From JBGPTK01 sp963797765 (GTDB lineage Bacteria; Acidobacteriota; Terriglobia; Acidiferrales; UBA7541), in assembly GCA_963797765.1 (NCBI GenBank), contig CAWCQU010000003.1:930001-994000 (forward strand): a stretch of DNA of 64,000 bases. Direction: 5' to 3'. Under the pieces are notes generated by a model, which worked only from the letters and a program-made list of their open reading frames with translations, made no database searches and was not told where the DNA came from. How positions within the stretch are numbered: the first letter of the stretch is position 1; the number at the start of each line of letters is the position of its first letter. Below are positions 32,922-41,405 of the stretch, piece by piece. A program made the translations under genes and the position numbers.

Positions 32922-33765
32922 AATCTCCCCCTTCAATAAATTGAATCCCGATCCCCGCACTGCAATCTCTGCGGTGACTCAGCGTTCTCTGCGCCTCTGC
33001 GGTAGAGCTTTTTTGCCGTTCCCCACATTGGAAAGCAAACAGAAATGCCCAATCCCTCGATCAAGGTTTTCCCCAAGATCGCAGGCATCTTCCAGTTTTC
33101 TTTTTCGTCTTTTTAATTCAGGTATTCGGCGCAGCGTTCGTTGCGGATACACAAATCGAGGTTACAGCAAGAAACTCTAATCCCCATTACTTTACTTGTC
33201 AAGTCCTTTCTTGTGTAGAAATCTTCGTCCAAGGTAAAACTCCTAAATAATCCGATTCCCGTACGCCCACACTCCGCAGCATTCCACCCCTCCCCATCCA
33301 CCGCAATCTCAAAATTCTAAGCCGCTTACAATTCTCGCCAATCGCCATCGTCACTCCGCCAGGCATCCTCTCCCTTCAGACAAAGTCCACAAAAATAATT
33401 TTTCACCAAGCTCCCCACTCTCCCCGGGAACGCCAATCTCCCGATTGGCGCCCCACAATCTTAAATCCAAACAACCACCAATCACAAAGCAACTCGCCCC
33501 TCAAAGTCTTGGTCCGTAATCCCGAGCCAAACATGTCGCGGACGCCTTCAACAGCTCGGCGCGAGGGATCCCGAGCATCAGTAAATCCCACCGACGCAGC
33601 GCCCTACCTCGCACCCCCGCACCCCAACAAAAACCAGTACTTCCCACCTGTACCTGCGTACAGGTCCCCTCCACAACACACAAAACGCCGCCAAGATTGT
33701 CTGCCCCAAACCCCCGGCGTACCCTGAAACTGCAACCGAAGAAGTCGCTCCCCGGAGGCACCTCC
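32922..33765. other. Intergenic right border of the prophage
   Basis: About 840 bp with no convincing gene. It contains a family E repeat (32965-33010), the minus-strand promoter at 33174-33202, a GCCAATCTCCCGATTGGC palindrome (33433-33450) and a family D variant (33519-33572). No integrase remnant or tRNA was seen to mark the attachment site. Confidence 0.6.
33174..33202 (-). promoter_or_regulatory. Sigma-70-type promoter of the prophage operon
   Basis: On the minus strand: TTGACA (33202-33197), exactly 17 nt, TAGAGT (33179-33174). It points left towards the first phage gene 250 bp away. The surrounding 100 bp is AT-richer than the rest. No operator palindrome was evident next to it. Confidence 0.65.
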
Positions 33766-35394
33766 GTGAATTGCACTCTTGCCACACGAATCCTTCGAAG
33801 TGTCGCCATTTTATTGTTCTTAATTTCTTCCCTTTCTCTATCGATCGCGGCTGCTCCGGCGGTGCCTTCCTCCGCCAAGCGAGTCGGCAACCCTCTCACT
33901 AAAATAGAAATAGCAGCCTTTCTAGCGGCGGGCGAATCCTCCGCCTACCTGTCGTCACTCGTCGCCGAACGAGGAACCGATTTCACTCCCTCCGCCGACG
34001 AACTCGACAAACTGCACTCTGCCGGCGCAACCAGCGCCCTGCTCGACGCTCTCCGCAACGCCCGTCACGCCCAGCCCTCCGCTGCCGCCAACCTCGATTC
34101 CGAAAGTGTCGTCTTCGGCCGCGTAGCCGAATGCTCCGCCCTCGGTCGCCAGGATTCCTGGTTCGCCGCCGAAAAAGCTTGCCGTGGCGCGCTCGATCTC
34201 GATCCGCACAATCCCCTGCTGCTCACCGATGTAGGACTCGCGCTCGAGCGCCAGGCCCGCCACGATGAAGCCCTAGGCGTCTACGCCACTGCGCTCGATA
34301 TCGATAACAATCTGGCCATCACTCATGCCAGCGCCTCCTCCGCGCTGCTCGCCAAAGGAAATGTGGACGCTGCCGCGAGCGAAGCGCGCCAAGCCACCAC
34401 CATCGAACCCTCTCTCGTCGCCGGCCATCTCGCGCTGGGCCAGGCCATGGCCCACAAAGGCGACCTCGACGAAAGCATCACCGAATTTCACGAAGCCATT
34501 CGCCTGGAGCCCGATTGTCCCGACGCCCACGTCCAGCTCGGTGGCGTGCTCCTCGAAAAAGGCGATCTCGATTCCGCCGTCTCCGAATTCCGTCAGGCCG
34601 TGCACTTTGATCCTACGAATCCGCGCACTCATTACAGCCTCGCCCTCGCGCAGAGAACCCATGGCGAATTGCTGGCTGCCATCGGCGAATTTCGCGAAGC
34701 CGTTCGGCTCGCGCCCAACGATGCCGCGATGCATCGCGCCTTCGCAGCGTCTCTCTCTGCTCATCATGATTTGGAACTCGCCATCGGGGAATATCGCGAA
34801 GCGATTCGCCTGCAACCAACCAGCGGGGATCTGCACAACGAACTCGGCAATGTTTTACGCGCTAAAAATGACCTCGACGCCGCGATCGCCGAATTTCGCG
34901 AAGCCGTGAAATACAACAGCAACGACACGCTCGCCCACTACAATTTAGGCAGCACTCTGCTCGACAAAGGCGACAACGTCAACGCCGTCGCCGAATTTCG
35001 CCAGGCTCTTCTGATGAACTCGAATTACGCGCTCGCTCATTACGGCATGGGAGTCGCGCTAGTCAATATGGGCGATCCCGATTCCGGCATTTCTGAAATT
35101 CACGAAGCGCTCCGCTTGCGTCCCGATGATTCCCGCCTGCACAACAATCTCGGCAGCGTCCTGCTGCAAAAGAAAAACGATCTCGATGGCGCCGTCTCCG
35201 AATTTCGCGCCGCTCTGCGCCTGAATCCCAATTACGCGCTGGCCCACGCAAATCTCGGCGTGGCGCTGGAACGCAAAGGCGATGTCAGCGCCGCGCTGGC
35301 GGAATATCGAGCGGCCGCGCAACTCGATCCCAGCAATTCCACCTACAACACCTACGTGGCCCATCTCAGCGCCAGTTCCGCCCTGCATCCGTAA
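33766..35394 (+). CDS. Secreted TPR-repeat protein
   Basis: 542 residues from GTG 33766, which has GGAGG 8 nt upstream; the frame is open to 33697. Signal peptide VAILLFLISSLSLSIAAAPA, then a domain LTKIEIAAFLAAGESSAYLS to SALLDALRNAR known in front of Acidobacteriota TPR proteins, then about eleven TPR units of 34 residues (GHLALGQAMAHKGDLDESI, LHNELGNVLRAKNDLDAAI). Periplasmic protein-protein scaffold; partner unknown. It starts right outside the prophage on the opposite strand and is intact, without frame breaks. Confidence 0.88.
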   Translation: MNCTLATRILRSVAILLFLISSLSLSIAAAPAVPSSAKRVGNPLTKIEIAAFLAAGESSAYLSSLVAERGTDFTPSADELDKLHSAGATSALLDALRNARHAQPSAAANLDSESVVFGRVAECSALGRQDSWFAAEKACRGALDLDPHNPLLLTDVGLALERQARHDEALGVYATALDIDNNLAITHASASSALLAKGNVDAAASEARQATTIEPSLVAGHLALGQAMAHKGDLDESITEFHEAIRLEPDCPDAHVQLGGVLLEKGDLDSAVSEFRQAVHFDPTNPRTHYSLALAQRTHGELLAAIGEFREAVRLAPNDAAMHRAFAASLSAHHDLELAIGEYREAIRLQPTSGDLHNELGNVLRAKNDLDAAIAEFREAVKYNSNDTLAHYNLGSTLLDKGDNVNAVAEFRQALLMNSNYALAHYGMGVALVNMGDPDSGISEIHEALRLRPDDSRLHNNLGSVLLQKKNDLDGAVSEFRAALRLNPNYALAHANLGVALERKGDVSAALAEYRAAAQLDPSNSTYNTYVAHLSASSALHP

Positions 35395-35728
35395 ACAATT
35401 CCGCGCCGAAAACGCGGCCCGAATCACGTTCAAGAAAAACACTTCTCGCTCGCTCTCCGCGGCTAAAGAGATTCCTCGTCGTACCGGCTCACACCGCTGG
35501 CACTCCTCGGAATGACCGCGGACAATCCGGAGCGCGAACGGCGATTCGCGCAGCGCGCAGTGGTTTTTCCGTCATCCCGAGCCAAACATGCGGCCGCAAC
35601 GTTTAACGGCTCGACGCGAGGGATCCCGCGCAGTGTGCGCATCACAAACCGAAGATACTTTTTGAATTTGCTTCTTCACTCGAAGGCGTCAAGAAAAACC
35701 ATCGGCGACAGAGTTTTTGGGCATGCCA
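35395..35728. other. Convergent intergenic region with family D repeat
   Basis: 334 bp between convergent genes. It holds GTCATCCCGAGCCAAACATG near 35569 with its partner CGAGGGATCC near 35621, almost identical to 33519-33572. No terminator hairpin with a U-tract was identified. Confidence 0.55.
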
Positions 35729-36544
35729 TCACTTCGCCGCAAACGCCGGCACGCTCGCGAAAATATCGTGGTGCCGCGGAGTATCCACCATCGACGAATC
35801 CGCCAAACCAAATGCGGGAACTTTCGCTTCGGCGTCGCGCACCGTTTCCTGGAATTTATCCAGCGCGTCGCCGTTCGCCAGAATGTAATTGAAATAAACC
35901 GTGTTGGAATCTCCGGTGTGCACTACTTCCGTCGAAATCTGGTACGTCAGCACAATACCATCCGCCACCATTTGCTCGAACACCGGAACCATATCGTGCC
36001 GCAACAGCATGATGAAATTTTCCGATTGTCCCGGCTTCATCGGATAAACCGAAGTCCAGGAAATTCCGGTGCCGGAAGCGCCGGGCTTTCCGCCCCACGC
36101 CGAAGAATGAAAAATATGATCGCGGTGCTGCGAAACGGTGATTCCGGTCATTGGAATTTTTGCCAGCGCGTCTTCCGCGCGCAGCAAATTTCCCATGCTG
36201 CTCGCCGAAAACCAGAATCCATGCGTCATCCCGCTTTCGTCATGCACCGCTACCGTGTACCGTCCCCAGCCGACGATACCGCCCTCCGCCATCAGTTTTT
36301 CGAATGCGGGCTGCAGTTTTTCTTTTCCGTACGAATCGAAATCGCCCCACTGCTCGCGCGGAATTCCCCACTGCGCCACATAGGTAAACAGTGGCTTTTC
36401 GGCTTGCGCTTTTTCTGCTGGCTGTCCCTTCGCCTGCGCGCGCAGCGCAGCCGGCGCCGCGAGCAAAACAACCGCGAATAAAATCGCTAATGCGGAGCCT
36501 GCGAATTTGCCAAGGAGATTCCTCGTCGTCCCGACCAAACCCAT
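35729..36544 (-). CDS. Secreted protein of unknown function (dimeric alpha/beta-barrel-like), A
   Basis: 271 residues from ATG 36544, preceded by GAGGAGG; the frame is open to 36739 through a family D repeat. Export signal ALAILFAVVLLAAPAALRAQ. The mature part has two similar halves beginning FTYVAQWGIPREQWGDFDSY and TSVYPMKPGQSENFIMLLRH, with GRYTVAVHDESGMTHGFWFS and GIVLTYQISTEVVHTGDSN. This duplicated ferredoxin-like pattern resembles antibiotic-monooxygenase/NIPSNAP-type barrels. Tandem with the similarly built 36767-37624, probably co-transcribed. Function unknown. Confidence 0.75.
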   Translation of the reverse strand: MGLVGTTRNLLGKFAGSALAILFAVVLLAAPAALRAQAKGQPAEKAQAEKPLFTYVAQWGIPREQWGDFDSYGKEKLQPAFEKLMAEGGIVGWGRYTVAVHDESGMTHGFWFSASSMGNLLRAEDALAKIPMTGITVSQHRDHIFHSSAWGGKPGASGTGISWTSVYPMKPGQSENFIMLLRHDMVPVFEQMVADGIVLTYQISTEVVHTGDSNTVYFNYILANGDALDKFQETVRDAEAKVPAFGLADSSMVDTPRHHDIFASVPAFAAK

Positions 36545-36766
36545 CGGGCCTCCTCGAAATGACTCCACCGTCGCGGTTTTGCAAGGTCTCGACCATCGGC
36601 TCCGCGCAGACTGACCCGTCTTCGCGGCTTCGTTTTTCTCCGTCATCCCGAACGTAGTGAGGGATCGCCTGTCGCAGTAAGCCGGACATGACCGACTGAA
36701 GTCAGTCACGCGCATGTTTTTGCACTCCATATGATTCACCCCCTTAAATTCGAAAACCAGCCACGG

Positions 36767-37624
36767 TCACTTCGCCGCGGGCTTTGGCGACCAGAATTCC
36801 GGGTCAGCATCGCGCCACATTTTCGGCGGATTGCTCATCCGCGGATTGATCGCCACTAAATTCACTTCCTCATCCATCAAACTTTGCCGCGCCAATTCGC
36901 GCGATTCTTTTCTTCCTTCCTCGCCGATCGCATCCTGATAAGCCTTGCCGTGCGCGCCTTCCAATTGATCCAGATCGCCCAACGTTCGTAGCGGCGTGAA
37001 CACAATATAAGTTCCCGCGGGCGCGCCCAGCATCACCTGGTAGACCGCGAAGTGTTCGTTTACTCCGGCTTTCACGTGAGCGGCGGCTACCCGTTTGCGC
37101 ATGGCCTCGAATGCTTCTTCGTATCCGGGGCGAATCCGCTCGACAATCATTTCGAAATAACGAGTCCCTTTCACCGGGACTGCGGGCTGGTAACTTAAAT
37201 CCTCGCGGTACGCGGCCACAATCGTGTGCGACGCAGTCATCAATTCGCTGTCCTGTTCATTCAGCCGGTCCAAGTCCGCCGCAATCGCCGGATCCTTCCC
37301 TTCCGATTCCTGCACCGCCTGCCATTCCGCGAAGGTTCCGAATCCTTCAAAAAAATACGCCGCATTCGCTCCCGTCACCGTGGCCGCGCCAAAATAATGC
37401 AGGTCCGTGTGCGCGAAATCGCGCGCGAATCCCGATTCGATTTTCACGTGAGCCGCATTTTTCCCCGGCTTGATATCCTCCCGCACAATCGCCAGCACTT
37501 TCGGCGGCGACATGATCGCCTCTTCCTGCCCCACAGCCGCAGGCGCGCACGCCGCCATTAAAATAAAACTCATCGCCCACACAATCGAATTTCCCGCAGG
37601 CCTCACAAAATATTTCTTCAGCAC
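36767..37624 (-). CDS. Secreted protein of unknown function (dimeric alpha/beta-barrel-like), B
   Basis: 285 residues from GTG 37624, which has GGAGGG 7 nt upstream; upstream codons of the open frame include a GCCAATC palindrome. Signal SIVWAMSFILMAACAPAAVG. Halves: VLAIVREDIKPGKNAAHVKI with YFGAATVTGANAAYFFEGFG, and RYFEMIVERIRPGYEEAFEA with EHFAVYQVMLGAPAGTYIVF. Same architecture as its downstream neighbour, so probably paralogues in one operon. Such folds often bind small molecules or haem; no catalytic residue can be named. Confidence 0.75.
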   Translation of the reverse strand: MLKKYFVRPAGNSIVWAMSFILMAACAPAAVGQEEAIMSPPKVLAIVREDIKPGKNAAHVKIESGFARDFAHTDLHYFGAATVTGANAAYFFEGFGTFAEWQAVQESEGKDPAIAADLDRLNEQDSELMTASHTIVAAYREDLSYQPAVPVKGTRYFEMIVERIRPGYEEAFEAMRKRVAAAHVKAGVNEHFAVYQVMLGAPAGTYIVFTPLRTLGDLDQLEGAHGKAYQDAIGEEGRKESRELARQSLMDEEVNLVAINPRMSNPPKMWRDADPEFWSPKPAAK

Positions 37625-38407
37625 GGAGTCGCCCTCCAAAATTGCGCCGCCGGCGCGAGCTGCGATTTCCCGGGAACGCCAATCTCCCGATTGGCGAAAA
37701 GTAAACGCCGGGCGGGAGTTTACTCCGCCGCGCAGCAAATCGGAAGCACGCCCGCCCTTCCAACACGCCCCGCAAAACAATTTCCTCCATAAAAACGCTT
37801 CTACATAATCCGAATTCAGCCCCGCAATCCCCGCATCGAACGTTTTGCTTGCGCGCACCGCCATTAACGCACTACGCACTTGCTGGCTGGCCTCGCTGGC
37901 CGGTGTTCGATAGAATCATTCGCGAGCCGGTAGCAAATATTTCGCGCGCAACGATCGATCCGCGTGGCTCCCGTTACTCGCCAGAAGCAATGGAAAGGGT
38001 TGCAGGCAACTTTTTTGGCTCAAACGGGTTCCATCTTATCTATGCGCGGCGCTGACACACGCCGCACCCGGGTATCTCGTAGAGCGCCAGTATTCAGGGT
38101 GGCATCATCTAAACAAAGCGACCCGGTCCGTAACTGAATGTCACGCTAATTAGCTCGTGTGGTTTTAGTAGCACAGGCACTCCTGCCTGTGTGCGTCTGT
38201 TCAAGGATCCGGCCGGTGCGCAGCCAAGAGTGGCTGTGCTACACGATCACGTAAGCCGGTAGCTCGTGCGGTTTTAGTAGCACAGGCACTCCTGCCTGTG
38301 CGCGTCTGTTCAAGGATTCGGCCGGTGCACAGCCAAGAGTGGCTGTGCTACACGATTACGTAAACCGGCTACGCTCGTTTTCGTCCAACAAATTTGGGGG
38401 TATTCCG
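37625..38407. other. Intergenic region with repeats
   Basis: 783 bp between divergent genes. It holds the GCCAATCTCCCGATTGGC palindrome at 37678-37695 and the 109-bp tandem duplication at 38151-38368. No gene supported. Confidence 0.6.
38151..38368. repeat. 109-bp tandem duplication of a family C inverted pair
   Basis: TAGCTCGTG(T/C)GGTTTTAGTA begins at 38151 and again at 38260. Each unit has a forward family C element (AGCACAGGCACTCCTGCCTG) and a reversed one (CAGCCAAGAGTGGCTGTGCT) and ends CACG(A/T)TTACGTAA-like. The copies differ at only a few positions, so the duplication is recent. Confidence 0.85.
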
Positions 38408-38924
38408 ATGATTTCAATTCTTAGGCGGCGATTCCTGCAACTGGCAATCCTAATAGCACCAATCGTGTTTCTCTCTCACGCTAACCCCGCGGCGGCGCAA
38501 ACCAATTCATCGTCCGATCCTTCTTCCACGGCTCAGCCGGCAACCAACGCCCTCTTTGTCTATGATGCCGAACACGAAGTAAGCGTCCAGGGCACCGTGG
38601 TAAAAGTGTCCGATCTGCAGGCTTCCGATAGCCTCTCAGGCGAATACTTGATTCTCTCGACCGCGCAAGGAACCGTGAACATACATCTGGGCCCCGGCGC
38701 AATCTTAAGCAAGAATCATGTGACGCTCGCAGCGGGCGACGAAAGTTTCCGTGGCAGGCGCCTACGTCACCGGCGCGAGCGGACAGGTGCTGCTGGCGAG
38801 AATTTTACGAACCAGCGATCAAATGGTGGTGCTGCGCAGCACCCACGGCTTGCCCGTGCGGCCGCGCGCCGCCACCAACGGCTCTTCCGTAACGATTTCC
38901 TCCCCAATGGGAGGATCCCGATGA
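38408..38924 (+). CDS. Small secreted protein, one frameshift
   Basis: Starts MISILRRRFLQLAILIAPIV with signal cleavage after NPAAAQ. Mature part: FVYDAEHEVSVQGTVVKVSD, YLILSTAQGTVNIHLGPGAI, then a one-base frame change near 38745 and VSVAGAYVTGASGQVLLARI, DQMVVLRSTHGLPVRPRAA to TGA 38922-38924. A small beta-barrel (OB-like) fold common in Acidobacteriota. The stop overlaps the next start (ATGA), so the two genes are coupled. Function unknown. Confidence 0.72.
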
Positions 38925-40285
38925 GGCCCTTCTCGCCAATTTTTTTTGACAAAGTAACGGCCCCGAAAGCCCATGTAGCGCCGGGCTTCAGCCCGGCATC
39001 TGCCGCCGCCATGAAAAATGCCACCCTGAAGGGTGGCGCTTCACAATCCAAGGCCTCCGGCATTTTCCTCGCTTCCCTGCTGGCATTAGTCGCGCTTGGC
39101 CTGGCCGCCTGCGGAGGCTCAAGCAACGGAACAGCAATCAGCGTATCCATCTCGCCCTCCTCGGCAACCGTCCCGGTAGGTCAAACCGTGCAATTCACCG
39201 GCACGGTGAACGGCAGCAACAATCCGGTAGTCAACTGGCAAGTGAACAGCGTGATGGGCGGAAACTCCACCGTCGGCACAATTAGCACCACAGGTCTTTA
39301 CACCGCACCCGCGGCGATCCCAAATCCCGCCGCCGTTACTGTCTCCGCCGTGGCCGCAGCATCTTCCGCCGCGGTAGCCATGGCGACGGTCACCGTCATC
39401 GCCGCGCAATCCATCACCGTTACGCCGAACGCGCCCACAATTGCCGCCGGCGCGCAGCAGCAATTCACCGCCACCGTATCCGGTGTGGCGAACCCGCAGA
39501 TTCAGTGGACGGTCAACAGCATCGTCGGCGGCAATTCCACGGTCGGCACGATATCCACCAGCGGACTCTATACCGCCCCGCTTGCGCCGCCCGCCGGAGG
39601 AGTGGTCACCATCACCGCGAATGGCCAGGGAGGCCTGGTCGGCTCCGGCAGCACCACCGCGACGATTCAATTCGCCAACGCCTCGCTCAGCGGCTCCTAC
39701 GCGTTTATCGTTTCCGGTTCGGACGTGAATGGAGTCTATTCGCTCGCGGGAAGTTTTGTGACCGACGGCGCGGGCCACGTCATCAGCGGCCAGGCGGATT
39801 TCAACGAAGCCTCGGGTGTATTTACCCAGCTTGCCATCGCCAATACCAGCACGTATGCGATTGGCTCGGATGGCCGCGGCCAGATCGCGCTGAATATTTC
39901 GGGCACAATCTTTACTTTGAACGTAGCGATGTCCACGAACGCCCACGGATTCATGACCGAATTCGACCAGTCGGCCACCTCCAGCGGCACGATTGACCTG
40001 CAGGATCCTACAGCCTTTTCCCCGGCGGCGATCACCGGCAACTACGTATTCAATCTTGCGGGAGTCGATCCCAACGGCGCGCCGTTGGCAATTGGCGGCG
40101 TATATACTTCGACAGGCAATGCATTAAGCGGCGTCGCTCGACTGCAAACGACAATCTTTCCGGCAATAGCTTCGCCAACTTGGTTCTTTCCGGCACTTCC
40201 TCCGCGATCGACGGCACGGGACGAGGCACGCTCACGCTCACCACCAGCGCGATCGGAACCCTCAACTATGCTTTCTACGTCGTAA
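38921..40285 (+). CDS. Ig-like repeat lipoprotein, N-terminal fragment
   Basis: Start ATG 38921 overlaps the previous stop and has GGGAGGA upstream. The first 45 codons include two in-frame family F repeats (HVAPGFSPAS, NATLKGGAS), then a lipoprotein signal FLASLLALVALGLAACGGSS with lipobox Cys. Two bacterial Ig-like domains follow (SVSISPSSATVPVGQTVQFT, SITVTPNAPTIAAGAQQQFT), each with the NSIVGGNSTVGTIS-type motif, then repeats of GSYAFIVSG, VYSLAGSFVTDGAGHVISG and GRGQIAL. The coding frame changes near 40147 (after GVARLQT) and continues in 40180-41334; the remainder of this open frame is out of frame. Outer-membrane or surface lipoprotein. Confidence 0.8.
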   Translation: MRPFSPIFFDKVTAPKAHVAPGFSPASAAAMKNATLKGGASQSKASGIFLASLLALVALGLAACGGSSNGTAISVSISPSSATVPVGQTVQFTGTVNGSNNPVVNWQVNSVMGGNSTVGTISTTGLYTAPAAIPNPAAVTVSAVAAASSAAVAMATVTVIAAQSITVTPNAPTIAAGAQQQFTATVSGVANPQIQWTVNSIVGGNSTVGTISTSGLYTAPLAPPAGGVVTITANGQGGLVGSGSTTATIQFANASLSGSYAFIVSGSDVNGVYSLAGSFVTDGAGHVISGQADFNEASGVFTQLAIANTSTYAIGSDGRGQIALNISGTIFTLNVAMSTNAHGFMTEFDQSATSSGTIDLQDPTAFSPAAITGNYVFNLAGVDPNGAPLAIGGVYTSTGNALSGVARLQTTIFPAIASPTWFFPALPPRSTARDEARSRSPPARSEPSTMLSTS

Positions 40286-41334
40286 ATAAGAACGCCCTGA
40301 AGTTCATCGAACTCGATGCCGCGCTTCTCACGTCGGGCGAAACCTTTAGCCTCGCCCCCGGCACGATCTCCAACGCCACCTTGAATGGAAGCTTCCCCTT
40401 TACCTTGGCGGGAGCGTCGACGGTGGGAGCATTTACGGTCGGCGGAATCTTCACGGCTGATGGAAACGGTAATATCACGGGCGGGACCGAAGACTTCAAC
40501 AACAATGGCAGCTTTAATGCCGGAAGTTCAAGCCCCTCTCAGATTGCCGGTGTCACCTACTCAATGGCCTCGAATGGCCGCGGCACCGCTAAAATTCAAA
40601 CCTCCAAATTGACGCTGAACCTGGCGATCTACCCTGCCTCGAACGGGACAATCCAAATGATCGAGCTGGATACGAATGCACTGAGTTCCGGCGCGGCATT
40701 GACGCAGGCCACCGGAACCACGTTTTCCAATTCCACGTTTCTCCGGCGCGTATGCGATCAATTACGCCGGTGCAACTCTCAACGGCGAACAGGACGCCAC
40801 CGGCCAGATGAAGTCGAACGGAAGCGGAACGGTCTCCGGGTTGCTCGATCTAAACAATACTGGTGTGCTGCAAGGCGCCGTGCCTCTCAGCGGCACCAAC
40901 GCCACAGTGGCATCAAACGGACGCGGCACCGCCACCGTTCAAATCGGCTCGGTGGGCACCGTGAACTTTGTGTTCTATTTCGCCAGCGGCACCAACGCTG
41001 TTTTCATCAACTCAGACAAAGCTCCTATTCTAGTGGGAGCGATCCAAAAGCAGTTCTAGTAACGCGCCGTAGCCTAAGCGCCGGGTGCCGGACGCCGAAT
41101 CGCCGCGAACGGCCAGGCCGAATCGCCAGGCCACAACCCGGGGATTCGGCATCTCGGTCCGTTCGTCGGGCGTTTTACCCTTTGGTAGGGGCGCTGCTTG
41201 CTGCGCCCGCTTTTTGTTCGAAGCAGATGTCCCTTCTTCACGCGATGCCCCTTAAAAAATCCCCCCTGCACTTGTCAACTGGCCTATCGAACCTGTACCG
41301 GCAGCCTGTTGACACCGTCGGACGCGCGCGGTAA
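40180..41334 (+). CDS. Ig-like repeat lipoprotein, middle fragment
   Basis: Real coding text runs from about 40147 (NLSGNSFANLVLSGTSSAID) through FPFTLAGASTVGAFTVGGIF and YSMASNGRGTAKIQTSKLTL to about 40738 (FSNSTF); after that this frame is wrong. It carries two more of the repeats seen in 38921-40285 (a sandwich of GNYVF, G(G/V)IFTADGNG and GRGT). No independent start. Confidence 0.7.
   Translation: MVLSGTSSAIDGTGRGTLTLTTSAIGTLNYAFYVVNKNALKFIELDAALLTSGETFSLAPGTISNATLNGSFPFTLAGASTVGAFTVGGIFTADGNGNITGGTEDFNNNGSFNAGSSSPSQIAGVTYSMASNGRGTAKIQTSKLTLNLAIYPASNGTIQMIELDTNALSSGAALTQATGTTFSNSTFLRRVCDQLRRCNSQRRTGRHRPDEVERKRNGLRVARSKQYWCAARRRASQRHQRHSGIKRTRHRHRSNRLGGHRELCVLFRQRHQRCFHQLRQSSYSSGSDPKAVLVTRRSLSAGCRTPNRRERPGRIARPQPGDSASRSVRRAFYPLVGALLAAPAFCSKQMSLLHAMPLKKSPLHLSTGLSNLYRQPVDTVGRAR
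40808..41059 (+). CDS. Ig-like repeat lipoprotein, C-terminal fragment
   Basis: In the frame that resumes after 40738 as SGAYAINYAGATLNGEQDAT, then MKSNGSGTVSGLLDLNNTGV, NGRGTATVQIGSVGTVNFVF and KAPILVGAIQKQF to TAG 41057-41059. The GRGTATVQIG...NFVFYF strands match the ends of the earlier repeats, confirming that all three pieces are one protein of about 710 residues. Confidence 0.72.
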   Translation: MKSNGSGTVSGLLDLNNTGVLQGAVPLSGTNATVASNGRGTATVQIGSVGTVNFVFYFASGTNAVFINSDKAPILVGAIQKQF

Positions 41335-41405
41335 CTTTGCCTCGCTTAATGGTTTGGTCCCTTCGGCATTACTCCAACCTTCAATCCTAGCTGGAGGCTT
41401 TTGGT
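41060..41405. other. Intergenic region with family A repeat
   Basis: 346 bp; the family A copy at 41185-41208 is the only recognisable element, preceded by a GC-rich stretch with GGCCAGGCCGAATCGCCAGG tandem-like text. Confidence 0.5.

Larger units (their letters stand above)
3382..33202 (-). mobile_element. Prophage late-gene module (podovirus-like, no integrase)
   Basis: About 30 kb of co-directional minus-strand genes. It contains TerL (27.8-29.7 kb), portal (24.4-27.1), scaffold (22.9-24.2), HK97-type capsid (21.2-22.5), head-tail adaptor (15.8-16.5), holin-like (16.6), two pectate-lyase-type tailspikes (16.9-19.4; 30.3-32.5), a large stabilisation/tail protein (9.1-11.4), a Hint-domain structural protein (7.5-8.9) and a lysis group (3.4-5.4). 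Terminase, portal and capsid order is that of tailed phages; no tail tube, tape measure, sheath or baseplate gene was recognised, favouring a short-tailed type. No integrase, excisionase, repressor or replication gene is present. Boundaries are set by the outermost phage-like gene and by the promoter at 33.2 kb; att sites were not found. Confidence 0.85.

Noticed and set aside
33113..33301. 62-codon Cys-containing open frame at the prophage border
   Set aside because: No RBS, overlaps the promoter elements, and composition is not coding-like.
33753..33764. GGAGGCACCTCC palindrome over the RBS of the TPR gene, considered as an RNA switch
   Set aside because: A loop of only two bases cannot close as a hairpin; probably coincidental.
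38151..38368. Tandem repeats considered as a phage or plasmid origin (iterons)
   Set aside because: Units are built from the genome-wide family C repeat; no replication gene is adjacent.
39119..39946. 275-codon open frame on the minus strand
   Set aside because: Opposite the Ig-repeat lipoprotein gene; low-complexity Gly/Arg text without a start signal.
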